Source of the DNA: Fictibacillus sp. BK138
GTDB taxonomy: Bacteria > Bacillota > Bacilli > Bacillales > Fictibacillaceae
Length of the DNA stretch: 64,000 bases
Direction of reading: 5' to 3'
Assembly: GCF_004216955.1 (NCBI RefSeq)
Contig: NZ_SGXL01000001.1
Coordinates: 1,577,413-1,641,412 of the forward strand
Positions 18,178 through 27,575 of this stretch are shown here, one piece after another. Position 1 is the first letter of the stretch. The number at the start of each line of letters is the position of its first letter. The position numbers and the translations under genes were made by a program. A model generated the notes under the pieces. That model made no database searches. It was not told where the DNA came from and saw nothing but the letters and a program-made list of their open reading frames with translations.

Positions 18178-19752
18178 TTACAAGTCCAGCGGTTTACAGA
18201 CGAGCAGATCGTCAATGCTGACTAGTTCTTTTTGAATCTCTTCAGGCAGCTGAGTATCAAATGTTAAGACCATCATTGCTTCACCACCAGCTGATTTTCT
18301 TCCTACATGCATCGTCGCAATGTTTATTTTTCTTTCCCCTAGAAAGGCACCAACTTTTCCTATAATGCCAGGTGTATCACGATGTTCAATATATAGCAGT
18401 GATCCTTGTGGGACAAAATCTACTGTATATCCATTCAGTTGAATTATGCGACCGCCGAACCCTTTAACTAAAGTAGCGGATAGTGTGAAATTCCTGTTTT
18501 GCCCAGTAACTTTAACATGAATAATGTTTGGGTAGCCATAATCATCTGTACCTCGTTTTTCACCTACTACAATTCCGCGTTCGTTGGCAGCCACCATACT
18601 GTTAACATCGTTTACAGGCCTGTCGAGTCTCGTTTTTAGGAACCCGCAAAGAAAGCTTCTGGTCAGTGATGTCGTATCTGTTTCAGAGAGTGATCCTCCA
18701 TAACCGATGGAAATTTCGGTGACTGGTTCTTTAAAAAATTGTGTGGTAAATGATCCGAGTACATGTGAGAAGTCATAATAGGCGATAAGTTTTTCATACG
18801 TGTCTTTAGATAATGACGGGAAGTTTACAGCATGTTTTAAAGGTTTGTTTAATATAAACGACTTAATCTCATCGCTCGCCATATAAGCTACATTTTTTTG
18901 AGCTTGTATGGTTGAAGCGGCAATATGGGGAGTGACGATAACATTAGGATGATCAATCAATGAACGATTAACTGGAGGCTCTTGTTCAAATACATCCAGT
19001 GCACAGCCTGATAGGTGGCCGGTGTTCAGATGGTGCAAGAGAGCTTCTTCATCAATGATCCCTCCTCGGGCACAATTGAGGATATAAGCGCCTTTTTTAG
19101 TGTTTTTAATGTTATCGTGATTTAACAATTTCCGAGTATCTTTAGTTAGCGGGGTATGAACGGTAATAATATCACTTTGTTGAATGAGCGTATCAAGGTC
19201 AACAGAAGTAACCGATAATTCTTTTTGTTTATCTAATGAAAAGTAAGGATCAAAAACAAGTACATTCATAGAGAAGCTTTTTGCACGTTTTGCAAGTTCA
19301 GAACCGATGCGACCCATTCCGATAATTCCAAGTGTTTTTTGGTAAAGTTCCTGGCCGGTATATTTTTTTCGATTCCATTCACCGAGCTTCACAGATTGAT
19401 TGGCTTGCGGGATATTACGCACTAAGGACATCATCATTGCCCATGTATGTTCAGCAGTTGAAATCGTGTTGCCTTCAGGAGCATTAACAACCAGGACCCC
19501 TTTTTTTGTAGCTGCAGTAAGGTCGATGTTATCTACACCTACACCAGCTCGTGCAATAATTTTTAATCCTGAAAATTTTTCTAAAACAGATTCGGTAATT
19601 TTAGTAGCGCTTCTGACCATTATCCCTTCAATCAATTCAGGATCATGGATATCATCGACCTTTCCGAAGATGAGTTCAACACCCTCGAGTTTTACTAAAG
19701 GTTCAATTCCATCACTTGTAATGCCATCGCAAATTAATATGGTTGCAGTCAC
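18178..19752 (-). CDS. serA: D-3-phosphoglycerate dehydrogenase
   Basis: First step of serine synthesis, oxidising 3-phosphoglycerate with NAD. Substrate/NAD-binding core with [12 protein letters not shown], the Rossmann motif [25 protein letters not shown] and the catalytic His in TPHIAAS; then the intervening ASB domain and a C-terminal ACT domain (about 450-524, [20 protein letters not shown]). GTG at 19752 is preferred ([10 protein letters not shown]) since AAGGGGTGG lies seven bases before it; an ATG at 19785 is upstream of that SD. 524 residues. Confidence 0.95.
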   Translation of the reverse strand: MTATILICDGITSDGIEPLVKLEGVELIFGKVDDIHDPELIEGIMVRSATKITESVLEKFSGLKIIARAGVGVDNIDLTAATKKGVLVVNAPEGNTISTAEHTWAMMMSLVRNIPQANQSVKLGEWNRKKYTGQELYQKTLGIIGMGRIGSELAKRAKSFSMNVLVFDPYFSLDKQKELSVTSVDLDTLIQQSDIITVHTPLTKDTRKLLNHDNIKNTKKGAYILNCARGGIIDEEALLHHLNTGHLSGCALDVFEQEPPVNRSLIDHPNVIVTPHIAASTIQAQKNVAYMASDEIKSFILNKPLKHAVNFPSLSKDTYEKLIAYYDFSHVLGSFTTQFFKEPVTEISIGYGGSLSETDTTSLTRSFLCGFLKTRLDRPVNDVNSMVAANERGIVVGEKRGTDDYGYPNIIHVKVTGQNRNFTLSATLVKGFGGRIIQLNGYTVDFVPQGSLLYIEHRDTPGIIGKVGAFLGERKINIATMHVGRKSAGGEAMMVLTFDTQLPEEIQKELVSIDDLLVCKPLDL

Positions 19753-19848
19753 ATTTCCACCCCTTGGATTCTTTATAAGTTGCATTAATATTTTGATAAT
19801 TTAACACATTCTGAATAAGGGTACAACCATGTTTTTTAAGATAGCGGT

Positions 19849-19886
19849 TTCATAAATCAAAAGAATCTAATTGACAATGAGAATCA
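19849..19886 (-). promoter_or_regulatory. serA promoter with an overlapping Fur-like box
   Basis: On the minus strand, -35 TTGTCA (19877-19872), 17-base spacer, -10 TATGAA (19854-19849). The plus-strand 15-mer TGACAATGAGAATCA (19872-19886) overlaps the -35 and matches the 7-1-7 Fur-box pattern TGATAATNATTATCA at 11 of 14 positions. It is downstream of the fer terminator and upstream of serA. Binding is inferred only. Confidence 0.4.
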
Positions 19887-19902
19887 TCCTTAATAAAATA
19901 AA

Positions 19903-19929
19903 TAAAAAAACCCTCTTTGAAAGAGGGCC
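19903..19929 (-). terminator. fer: Terminator after fer (minus strand)
   Basis: CCCTCTT (19911-19917) / AAGAGGG (19921-19927), followed on the minus strand by a long T-run. Confidence 0.9.
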
Positions 19930-19945
19930 TGTAACATAGGTGGAT

Positions 19946-20206
<261 letters not shown>

Positions 20207-20425
20207 CTAAGGAATTGGAAAACTAATCCGGTCATACATATTTAACCATTTTTTATTTAAGGTCTTCTAATCATATTGTAATAATTATCCCTCTACATTT
20301 CAATAGAAAATTAGTATCCTCATCTTATCTTTTATACCCAGCTTCCTTCAAAATATAACACTTTTACTCTTAATTCCCTATAATCTGATAAAATGGATAC
20401 AAGTAAAATAGTGTGGTGATAAAGT

Positions 20426-21496
20426 ATGGATATTTGTTTTGCCATAATGATGGACATTCTGCAAAAAGTAGATGGCAGCAGAAAGTGCTCAGGTATCTAC
20501 TACATATTAACCGGAAAGAAAACATCACAATCATTGTCAGATAGTCAATGGTTTAAGATCGACCATTATTATGCATCGCTAAAAGGTTTAACGTTAGATG
20601 ACTTTAACTCAATCATAGATGAGCTATATACAGATGAACTGATTAAGCTTAAAGAAGATAACGTTTTTGTGTTAACTAAAAAAGGTGCAACGTTCCTCGA
20701 GGAGATTAGTGGCACCTATTCATTCATTGAAAAGCTCAATGGTTTAAAATATGCTTCAATCGAACAAAGATGCTGGCAGATCATTACATTATTTGTTCAA
20801 TCTCTTTCAAACTCGCTATATAATAATTTTGATTTTTCTCCAGTTATAAGAGAACGTGAAGCAGCTGAAAAAGTAAGAATCCTCTTTCCCAGAACTGAAC
20901 AGCAAAGAAAGCATGTTGCATCCCTTTTATACAATGAATTAAATGCAGTATTACAAGAATGCGATTCAGAGTGTGCTGAGATTTTTGTTAAAAAATTATC
21001 AGGATACAACCGTGTTGGCCATACATTTGAACAGTCAGCCAGAGAGTGGGGATTATCGAGAGTCGAAACGGTGCTTCGCTTCCGTTCTGTACTGCATGTA
21101 ATTTTCAAATCCATTAGAGAGCAGCCGGAGATGTATCATGTATTAAATTCCCTTATAGGAGATTTTATTGTTGTACCCGCCTTGACCAAATCTGCTATGC
21201 AGACGTACCATCTGCTGAAAAAAGAGAAAGACCTACAAGAAATTATGAAAATCAGGAACTTAAAATTGAGTACAATGGAAGATCACCTCGTAGAAATCGC
21301 TCGAGAGATTCCTGAATTTTCAATTCAACCTTACGTAAGTGATGAAGATAAAGAACGAGTTATCCTTTTTTATAATAAAACAAAAAAAAACAAGCTCAGG
21401 CCAATAAAAGAAGCATTTCCTCATCTGACATATTTACAATTACGGCTTGTTCTGGCTAAAGAGGGTGGAAAACATGCAGTTGGAAGCAGCACTTAA
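20426..21496 (+). CDS. ypbB: Helix-turn-helix protein YpbB, RecQ partner
   Basis: 356-residue protein of the YpbB family, always found before recS in Bacillus. The C-terminal 90 residues (YVSDEDKERVILFYNKTKKNKLRPIKEAF, shown in parts: YVSDEDKERVILFYN, KLRPIKEAFPHLTYLQLRLVLA) form an RQC-like winged/HTH domain of the type found in RecQ proteins. RecS lacks such a domain, so the pair may work together. GTGGTGATAA precedes the ATG. Overlaps recS by 23 bases. Confidence 0.9.
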   Translation: MDICFAIMMDILQKVDGSRKCSGIYYILTGKKTSQSLSDSQWFKIDHYYASLKGLTLDDFNSIIDELYTDELIKLKEDNVFVLTKKGATFLEEISGTYSFIEKLNGLKYASIEQRCWQIITLFVQSLSNSLYNNFDFSPVIREREAAEKVRILFPRTEQQRKHVASLLYNELNAVLQECDSECAEIFVKKLSGYNRVGHTFEQSAREWGLSRVETVLRFRSVLHVIFKSIREQPEMYHVLNSLIGDFIVVPALTKSAMQTYHLLKKEKDLQEIMKIRNLKLSTMEDHLVEIAREIPEFSIQPYVSDEDKERVILFYNKTKKNKLRPIKEAFPHLTYLQLRLVLAKEGGKHAVGSST

Positions 21497-22967
21497 ACAG
21501 TACTATGGTTTTGATGATTTCAGACCGGGACAAAAAGAAATAGTAGAAGATATTCTCTCAGGTCATGATGTACTAGGTATGCTTCCTACTGGAACTGGGA
21601 AAACACTGATCTATCAGTTAGCGGCTGTTTTATTGAAAGGAAGAGCTTTAATCGTTTCTCCGTTAGTGTCTCTCATGCAGGACCAAGTTGATCAGTTTAA
21701 ACAAACGGGCTTTAAGAGAACGGTAGCGTTAAATAGTTTCTTGGAACATTCAGAAAAACGATTAGTCTTGGATCACTTGAAAGATTACCAGTTTGTTTTT
21801 GTAAGTCCTGAAATCATGCAAAATAAATATATACGATCAGCTTTATTATCAGTCAAATGGTCTCTCTTTGTCGTTGATGAAGCACATTGCATCTCTCAAT
21901 GGGGACACGAATTCAGGCCGTATTATTTGGATTTAGCATTAATTAAAAAAGAGCTGGGAGATCCAGTTTGTCTTGCATTAACGGCAACAGCTGCAGTAAA
22001 AGTGCAGGAAGACATTCTGAAGTATTTGGAAATGAGAGACGCGAAAGTTCATATACATAGTGTGAATCGACCGAACATCTCTCTATTTGTAGAGTCCTTT
22101 TCTGATCAAGAGCAGAAGCAAGACAGAGCATTAGATCTAATAACTGAACTGAAAGGTCCGGGAATTGTTTATACAAATACGAGAAGGGGTGCTGAACAAC
22201 TTGTCACTGTTCTTCTTGAAAGAGGTATGCGGGATGTTTCCTATTATCACGGAGGAATGGAGCAGGATGAGAGATTGCTAGTACAAAAGCAATTTCTTAA
22301 TTCGCAGCTGCAGCTGATCGTATGTACAAATGCATTCGGGATGGGTATAAACAAACCTGATATTAGGTATGTCATTCATTATAATGCACCATCAAACGTA
22401 GAAGGCTACGTTCAGGAAATAGGGCGTGCAGGAAGGGATTTACAGCCTTCAGCAGCGATTCTTCTTTATCACCCGGCTGATTTAGAGGTTCCATTTCATT
22501 TTATTGAAAATGAGCTTCCTGATGATAATCAAATAGATTACATTTTATCAGATTACGACGTACTTTCTGAAACTACATTATCTGACCGTTTGCAGTTAGC
22601 TGGTATTTCTGAAACAGGTCAAAGGTTTATGGAGTATCATCTTAATACCTCTGGAGTGTTGGATGAAAAATGCGTACCAGAAGTGAAAAGGGAATCGTTA
22701 AAAAAAGCACTTAAAAAAAAGATAGAAGAAAGAAAAAGAGAAAAGTTAAAATCATTAAGAATGATTGAGAAATGGATAATGGATGAAGGCTGTAAACGAA
22801 ATATGCTGCTTAAATATTTCGGAGAAGAAGAAATAGCAGTTAAGAATCATTGCTGCAGCGGCTGTCAAGATGAACTGACACGATTTTACGGAAAAAAAGA
22901 TATAGAGGACCATATTTATCAAGCATGGGAAGATGAACTTAAACGTTTATTTAGACAGGAAGTGTAA
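21474..22967 (+). CDS. recS: ATP-dependent DNA helicase RecS (RecQ family)
   Basis: 3'-5' superfamily 2 helicase in DNA repair. Walker A LPTGTGKTLIYQL (about 39-51), DEAH box VVDEAHCISQWGHEFRP, motif VI QEIGRAGRD (about 312). After the helicase core there is a short Cys-containing zinc region (C...NHCCSGC near the C-terminus) but no RQC or HRDC domain, as in B. subtilis RecS. ATG at 21474 chosen for its GAGGGTGG SD; a TTG at 21447 lacks one. 497 residues. Confidence 0.95.
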   Translation: MQLEAALKQYYGFDDFRPGQKEIVEDILSGHDVLGMLPTGTGKTLIYQLAAVLLKGRALIVSPLVSLMQDQVDQFKQTGFKRTVALNSFLEHSEKRLVLDHLKDYQFVFVSPEIMQNKYIRSALLSVKWSLFVVDEAHCISQWGHEFRPYYLDLALIKKELGDPVCLALTATAAVKVQEDILKYLEMRDAKVHIHSVNRPNISLFVESFSDQEQKQDRALDLITELKGPGIVYTNTRRGAEQLVTVLLERGMRDVSYYHGGMEQDERLLVQKQFLNSQLQLIVCTNAFGMGINKPDIRYVIHYNAPSNVEGYVQEIGRAGRDLQPSAAILLYHPADLEVPFHFIENELPDDNQIDYILSDYDVLSETTLSDRLQLAGISETGQRFMEYHLNTSGVLDEKCVPEVKRESLKKALKKKIEERKREKLKSLRMIEKWIMDEGCKRNMLLKYFGEEEIAVKNHCCSGCQDELTRFYGKKDIEDHIYQAWEDELKRLFRQEV

Positions 22968-22976
22968 ACAACAAAT

Positions 22977-23582
22977 ATGAATAACTCCCAAGAAAAAAGA
23001 AACTTGATTAATGATTTTACGCCAAAAGAACTGTTATTAAACGTTTATATCTCGCAAGGTCTATTTTTAGTAATCGCTATTGTTATTGCTTTTATCTTTG
23101 ATGTTCCTTTTCCATGGAAAATAGGAAGTCCGGTAACTAGTACTGGCCTTCTTTTAGCAGGAGCAACAGGATTGTTTTTACCTTTCATTTCTATACAATT
23201 AAAAAAAAGACTTCCTGCTCACTATTTGGATGATGGCGGGATTAATGAAAAAATCTTCAGTTCCTTATCATATCCTCATATCTTTATTTTGACAGGTATT
23301 ATTGCATTTGCGGAGGAATGGCTTTTCCGTGGAGTATTACAATCGTTGTTGGGTTTAGTTATTACAAGTCTTATTTTTTCACTTCTTCATGTCCGGTATA
23401 TTAAGAAGCCATTATTATTCAGTATTGTTACCCTATTAAGTTTTTGGCTCGGCCTATTATATGAAGTGACGGAAACAATATGGGTTCCGTTTTTTGCTCA
23501 TTTCTTAATTGATTTTATCTCCGGCTGCTGGATTGCCAGAGAACATAAAAGAGGCAAGAATGACACCGAGAAAGGAGTGTGA
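22977..23582 (+). CDS. ypbD: CPBP-family intramembrane metalloprotease (YpbD)
   Basis: 201 residues with about six membrane helices. The Abi/CPBP motif EEWLFRGVLQ (about 117-126) with paired Glu and Arg, and later His-containing motifs SLLHVRY and FFAHFLIDF, match type II CAAX-prenyl-endopeptidase-like proteins. Substrate unknown. Nine bases after recS with a weak SD; part of the ypbB-recS-ypbD-ypbE unit. Confidence 0.9.
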   Translation: MNNSQEKRNLINDFTPKELLLNVYISQGLFLVIAIVIAFIFDVPFPWKIGSPVTSTGLLLAGATGLFLPFISIQLKKRLPAHYLDDGGINEKIFSSLSYPHIFILTGIIAFAEEWLFRGVLQSLLGLVITSLIFSLLHVRYIKKPLLFSIVTLLSFWLGLLYEVTETIWVPFFAHFLIDFISGCWIAREHKRGKNDTEKGV

Positions 23583-23587
23583 CTTAA

Positions 23588-23884
23588 TTGGAGAAAGATC
23601 AGGCAGAAAATCTTAGAACAAAAGCTGCTGATTTAAGCGGTTTGCAAATGAGTACACTTCCATCAAGAAGTGAAGTGCATGGAAAGAAAAGTGTCAAAAG
23701 AAAGAAAGAAGATCATCAGAAACAACGGAAGGTTTCTATGTTTTGGCTGACAAGACTGTTGCTTTTTTCTTTTGTGTTATTGATCGTTCTGACTGTGACT
23801 TATAAATATTGGTCACAGAAAGTATCCACGCCAGTCCACAGTGAAAATAAAAAGGGTGTTGAGCAAGTTGAAATCGAACGATGA
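23588..23884 (+). CDS. YpbE-like membrane protein lacking LysM
   Basis: 98 residues: charged cytoplasmic N-terminus with a PSRSEVHGKKSVKRKKEDHQ stretch, one membrane helix (about 52-72, FWLTRLLLFSFVLLIVLTVT) and a short outside tail. In B. subtilis this position holds ypbE, about 240 residues with a C-terminal LysM domain. Here the protein stops soon after the helix, followed by a terminator and a repeat element. TTG start at 23588 with AAAGGAG in the end of ypbD. Confidence 0.8.
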   Translation: MEKDQAENLRTKAADLSGLQMSTLPSRSEVHGKKSVKRKKEDHQKQRKVSMFWLTRLLLFSFVLLIVLTVTYKYWSQKVSTPVHSENKKGVEQVEIER

Positions 23885-23928
23885 AAAGACCGTCGGGAAC
23901 TTTAAAAATTTCTAACGGTCTTTATTTT
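23885..23928 (+). terminator. Terminator after the ypbE-like gene
   Basis: AAAGACCGT (23885-23893) / ACGGTCTTT (23915-23923) with a 21-base loop, then TATTTTA. Confidence 0.85.
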
Positions 23929-24080
23929 AGATTGTTTTCGCTTATATTGTAGCTCCAGAATGTAATTGAATTCTGCCCCAGGTTGTTCGTTTTCCACTGG
24001 GCGTGCGGTGAGCTTTGTTCCGTTATGAGTGAGCGGAAATTAAAGAGTTCAAATGCAACAATATTTACGAAGACAGTCTT
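23929..24080. repeat. Dispersed intergenic repeat, copy 3
   Basis: Left end AGATTGTTTTCG, right end TTTACGAAGACAGTCTT: imperfect terminal inverted repeats. The inside has TTGTTCGTTTTCCACTGGG, GCGTGCGGTGAGC and GAGCGGAAAT as in other copies. About 150 bases, lying between the ypbE-like gene and ypbF. Confidence 0.8.
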
Positions 24081-24142
24081 ATTTTATTAGAAAGCATGAA
24101 TCTGCTTGTATAGGCATAATTATTCTACAGGAGGTTTTGTGT

Positions 24143-24595
24143 ATGAACGCATTGAATCACTGGAGGATAAAGCCTTTTGTTAATCAGCTGACAAGCATCG
24201 TTTTAGCACAGCTCGTAGAAAAGAAGGCAGAAAAAGACAGATGGAAAAAAGCAATCAATCAATGGGGATCGTCAATGATTTTTGTTGTAATTGCGACATT
24301 TGTGTATCTTTATTTTTTCAAACTTCCTGAAGCAGCACCCTTTGAAAATCCGTTAACCCTCATTTTCGGAGATGAGATGGTTTGGATCTGTACTGTCTTT
24401 ATCATATTCTCAAGTTTTCATATGATTTGGATGAAGAAAAAATACAAAAAAGCAGATGACGATTTCGAAGCGATCCGTTCAGATTTTATTGATAGAAATG
24501 AAGAATGGTGGAGCGATGAGGAACAATGGGATCAGAGGCATATCGTATTTGAATTTATGAAAAAAGAATACAACATTAATATCTTTCATAAATAG
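24143..24595 (+). CDS. ypbF: DUF2663 family membrane protein (YpbF)
   Basis: 150 residues, two membrane segments (about 49-67 and 84-104) flanked by basic stretches, acidic/aromatic C-terminus (NEEWWSDEEQWDQRH). Function unknown. ATG at 24143 is preceded by CAGGAGG; longer in-frame sequence upstream is repeat copy 3. Same relative position as ypbF of B. subtilis. Confidence 0.85.
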   Translation: MNALNHWRIKPFVNQLTSIVLAQLVEKKAEKDRWKKAINQWGSSMIFVVIATFVYLYFFKLPEAAPFENPLTLIFGDEMVWICTVFIIFSSFHMIWMKKKYKKADDDFEAIRSDFIDRNEEWWSDEEQWDQRHIVFEFMKKEYNINIFHK

Positions 24596-24599
24596 AAGG

Positions 24600-24815
24600 C
24601 TATTGGCATGGACAGCCGAAAAACAATACAGAATTTCTCTCGTGGCACTGACCTTGTATGATTACTGTCATTTCACAGAAATGATCAATTCTGCCAAAAG
24701 CAATAGTTTGGTGTGATTCTGGGCAATACACTTCAATAGGCAAACCAAGTCGCATGCTATATGATAAATCAAGGTCAGTCACGAGAGATTTGTTCTTTAA
24801 TTTAGTTAATGTCAT
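24600..24815 (-). CDS. Hypothetical small protein, 71 aa
   Basis: Convergent with ypbF, four bases from its end. On the minus strand AGAGGAAT lies about six bases before the ATG, followed by LTKLKNKSLVTDLDLSYSM. It has several Cys and ends FFGCPCQ; no membrane segment. Not recognised. The SD and intergenic location support it, the lack of a known family leaves doubt. Confidence 0.55.
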   Translation of the reverse strand: MTLTKLKNKSLVTDLDLSYSMRLGLPIEVYCPESHQTIAFGRIDHFCEMTVIIQGQCHERNSVLFFGCPCQ

Positions 24816-24988
24816 GATGTTATTCCTCTCTAAATTTTTGTTATTCGTATTAATAATAATACGCTAAATTTACAATTTTTTCAACTAATACTTTTTAAAT
24901 ATTCAAAAAATTACATCTGTACTCATTCATTTTATGAGCAAAAAACCTTTCTGTGTTATGATCATTTAAACAATTGCAGGAGGCAATA

Positions 24989-25738
24989 ATGGTATACATT
25001 TTTTTATTAGCTGCATCTTCACTATCTCTGATACTTTATATGTATATTGAAGCACACAGGAATCGTGTCAGATTAGATACAGTAAAAATAGACAAACTGC
25101 CAGGAGCATTCAAGAATTTTAAAATCTTTTTCATCTCAGATATACATAGAAGAACCGTTACAAAAAATCTTCTTGAAAAAGCAGGGAAAGCTGACATTGT
25201 AATCATCGGAGGGGACTTAACAGAAAAAGGAGTTCCTATGGCCAGGGTGGAAGATAATATTAAAATGCTGTCTAAAATTGGACCTGTTTATTTTGTATGG
25301 GGAAACAATGATTATGATGTAGATGTTACATTATTAATGAATGCTATTACAAATAATGGCGCAATCATTTTAGATAATACTAGTATTTCAATTAAAAGGA
25401 ACTATGATGTTCTTGATATTACAGGGATAAATGATCTTTCTTTTGGAAAAGACAGATTGGAAGATGCGGTATTGAACTGCAGATCTTCATGCCGTATACT
25501 CATCAGTCATAATCCAGACATATCAAAAAAAATCAAGCAGGAACATCAAATTCGTATTGTGCTATCCGGACATACTCACGGAGGTCAGATCAGGCTTGGA
25601 CCATTAGGAATCGCTAAAAGAGGCGGATGGTACGATGAAGGATATTTTAAACTTTTAGTCAGCAATGGCTTTGGTGCGACACATCTTCCCCTTCGATTGG
25701 GTGCACCCAGCGAGGCACATCTGATCACCCTTGGTTAA
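24989..25738 (+). CDS. ypbG: Metallophosphoesterase YpbG
   Basis: Calcineurin-like phosphoesterase, 249 residues, with an N-terminal membrane anchor (about 1-17). Metal-binding motifs: FISDIHRR (DxH), IIGGDLTEKG (GDxxxxG), WGNNDYD (GNxD), LISHNPD (H) and LSGHTHGGQ (GHxHxG). ATG at 24989 is preceded by AGGAGG, so the TTG at 24974 is rejected. Substrate unknown. Confidence 0.9.
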   Translation: MVYIFLLAASSLSLILYMYIEAHRNRVRLDTVKIDKLPGAFKNFKIFFISDIHRRTVTKNLLEKAGKADIVIIGGDLTEKGVPMARVEDNIKMLSKIGPVYFVWGNNDYDVDVTLLMNAITNNGAIILDNTSISIKRNYDVLDITGINDLSFGKDRLEDAVLNCRSSCRILISHNPDISKKIKQEHQIRIVLSGHTHGGQIRLGPLGIAKRGGWYDEGYFKLLVSNGFGATHLPLRLGAPSEAHLITLG

Positions 25739-25808
25739 GGCAAAAAGTTTACAGTGCAATGTTTTTTCAGATATACTCTTCTTAACTTATTTTTTGGAGG
25801 AAGTGCAG

Positions 25809-26720
25809 ATGTCTTGTGAAGGGAAGTACAACATTAAAGCGGTCTCCAAAATGCTTGGTATACAAGCTGGTACTCTAAGAGCCTGGGAAAGACGCTATTC
25901 TATTGTTCAGCCTCATCGAAATGAAGCTGGACACCGATTATATACTGATGAACAAGTATACATATTAAAATGGTTAGTGAATAAAGTTAATCAAGGATTC
26001 ACAATTAGCCAAGCAGTCGACGTTGCCCAAAACGGGGAACTTTATAAAGAAGCTGCACCCTTTTCAATAGAAAATACAGATCGTGCTGCTGAAATGTCTA
26101 AAATGATTCTAGATGCTTTGCTTTCGTTTCAGGAAAAAAAAGCTAACGATTTATTGAGTCAGGCTTTCAGTATGTATAATTTGGAAAAAGTCATAATTGA
26201 TATTTTGGGTACATTATTAGTACAGGTAGGCCATCTTTGGGAAGATCAAAAAATAACAGTTGCCCACGAACACTTTACTTCATCCTTTTTACGAACAAAA
26301 ATTGGACAACTTATGCACTGGCTTCCTTCTGACCCTTATTTACCAAAGGTAATTGCAAGCTGCGGAATAGACGAGGAACATGAATTAGGTCTTCTGATGT
26401 TTACATTGTTCTTAAGGCGGAAAGGGTTCGAAGTAATCTATTTAGGTCACGGAATTCCAGAGAAAGATTTTGAGGTTGTTATAAAAGAAGTGGAACCGAG
26501 GATGGTATTTTTATCGTGTACAATCGTGGACCCAGCAATAAAAACATTAAGATGGGCTGAAAATCTTGATGAGAAATTCCCTGAAACTTTTTTTGGTGTG
26601 GGGGGATCTGCTGTAAGTCATCTTTCTTCAGAAGTTCAGGACACTTACAGCGATCTGTTAATCGGCAGCACAAAAGCAGAATGGGAAGACTGGATTTCTA
26701 AGAAGCTTAAAAATAAATAA
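25809..26720 (+). CDS. MerR-type regulator with cobalamin-binding domains (CarH/LitR-like)
   Basis: 303 residues in three parts: N-terminal MerR winged helix (about 7-75, LGIQAGTLRAWERRY), a helical B12-cap domain (about 95-170) with the W144-x9-E154-H155 motif, and a Rossmann B12-binding domain (about 178-300) with the E-x-H191-x-x-G194 ligand motif. In CarH these residues bind AdoCbl; dark tetramers bind DNA and light disassembles them. All key residues are intact, so it is probably a B12 photoreceptor-repressor. ATG at 25809 has TTGGAGGA as SD. It is an insertion between ypbG and mecB relative to B. subtilis. Confidence 0.88.
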   Translation: MSCEGKYNIKAVSKMLGIQAGTLRAWERRYSIVQPHRNEAGHRLYTDEQVYILKWLVNKVNQGFTISQAVDVAQNGELYKEAAPFSIENTDRAAEMSKMILDALLSFQEKKANDLLSQAFSMYNLEKVIIDILGTLLVQVGHLWEDQKITVAHEHFTSSFLRTKIGQLMHWLPSDPYLPKVIASCGIDEEHELGLLMFTLFLRRKGFEVIYLGHGIPEKDFEVVIKEVEPRMVFLSCTIVDPAIKTLRWAENLDEKFPETFFGVGGSAVSHLSSEVQDTYSDLLIGSTKAEWEDWISKKLKNK

Positions 26721-26821
26721 TGATGGCTGATATTATTGGCTTGTTTGTTTATCACCAACTTTTCACAAACTCATATATTGTAACTAAGACATAATAGCGC
26801 CGATCGTAAGGGGGACCAGAG

Positions 26822-27412
26822 ATGCGGGTAGAACGGTTAACCTATAATAAAATAAAGATCTTCCTAACTTTTGATGATTTGAATGAACGTGGTATTTCAA
26901 AAGAAGAAATATGGCAAGACATTCCGAAAGTACATCAGCTTTTCCGTGATATGATGACAGAAGCTGATGATGAGGTAGGATTTAAAGCTGACGGTCCTAT
27001 TGCGGTTGAAGTATTTTCACTTCCTGCTCAAGGTATGGTTGTTATTGTTACAAAAGGTATCAATGAGTATGATCTGGAAGAAGAATATGATGAAGATTAT
27101 ATAGAGATGCAAGTTACATTGGATGAGAATGATGAAATTTTTTATGAGTTTTCATCTTTTGAAGATGTTATCCTTCTGGCGAAGCGACTTCATTCACTAG
27201 AAATCAAGGGTGGCAGATTGTTCTCTTTTAATAATCATTTTTACTTAAAATTTGAAGAGGAAGAAGTTAATCCACTTGATCTGGATTTATTTATTGCAAT
27301 TCTCGCAGAATTCGGAAGTTCCTCTACAATTACAAGCTATAGAGTAATCGAATATGGAAAAGAACTAATGAAGACTGAAGCAGTTAAAGAGCTTCATCAT
27401 TACTTTAAATAA
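26822..27412 (+). CDS. mecB: ClpC adaptor protein MecB (MecA paralogue)
   Basis: MecA-family adaptor that delivers substrates to ClpCP. 196 residues. N-terminal domain MRVERLTYNKIKIFLTFDDL, an acidic central linker (YDLEEEYDEDYIEMQ) and a C-terminal ClpC-binding domain with EDVILLAKRL. The location before ddl and after ypbG matches B. subtilis ypbH/mecB; MecA itself is expected elsewhere. AAGGGGG is the SD. Confidence 0.9.
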   Translation: MRVERLTYNKIKIFLTFDDLNERGISKEEIWQDIPKVHQLFRDMMTEADDEVGFKADGPIAVEVFSLPAQGMVVIVTKGINEYDLEEEYDEDYIEMQVTLDENDEIFYEFSSFEDVILLAKRLHSLEIKGGRLFSFNNHFYLKFEEEEVNPLDLDLFIAILAEFGSSSTITSYRVIEYGKELMKTEAVKELHHYFK

Positions 27413-27418
27413 CAGAAA

Positions 27419-27475
27419 CAGGAAGGAGGGCGCAAAATTTCTGCGTCCTCATTTGTGTTTCGCCTTCCTGATTTT
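27419..27475 (+). terminator. Weak or complex terminator after mecB
   Basis: Outer stem CAGGAAGG (27419-27426) / CCTTCCTG (27463-27470) encloses an inner stem GGGCGC...GCGTCC. There is no long T-run, so termination is uncertain. Confidence 0.4.
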
Positions 27476-27575
27476 CGAAAAATCGTGTTATGATTAGTAA
27501 TATTTTTTTGCTGAACAGTAAAAAGATCAGGGAATATAATAAATACATAAACTTTTGGGCTAGGAGTGACCATTA

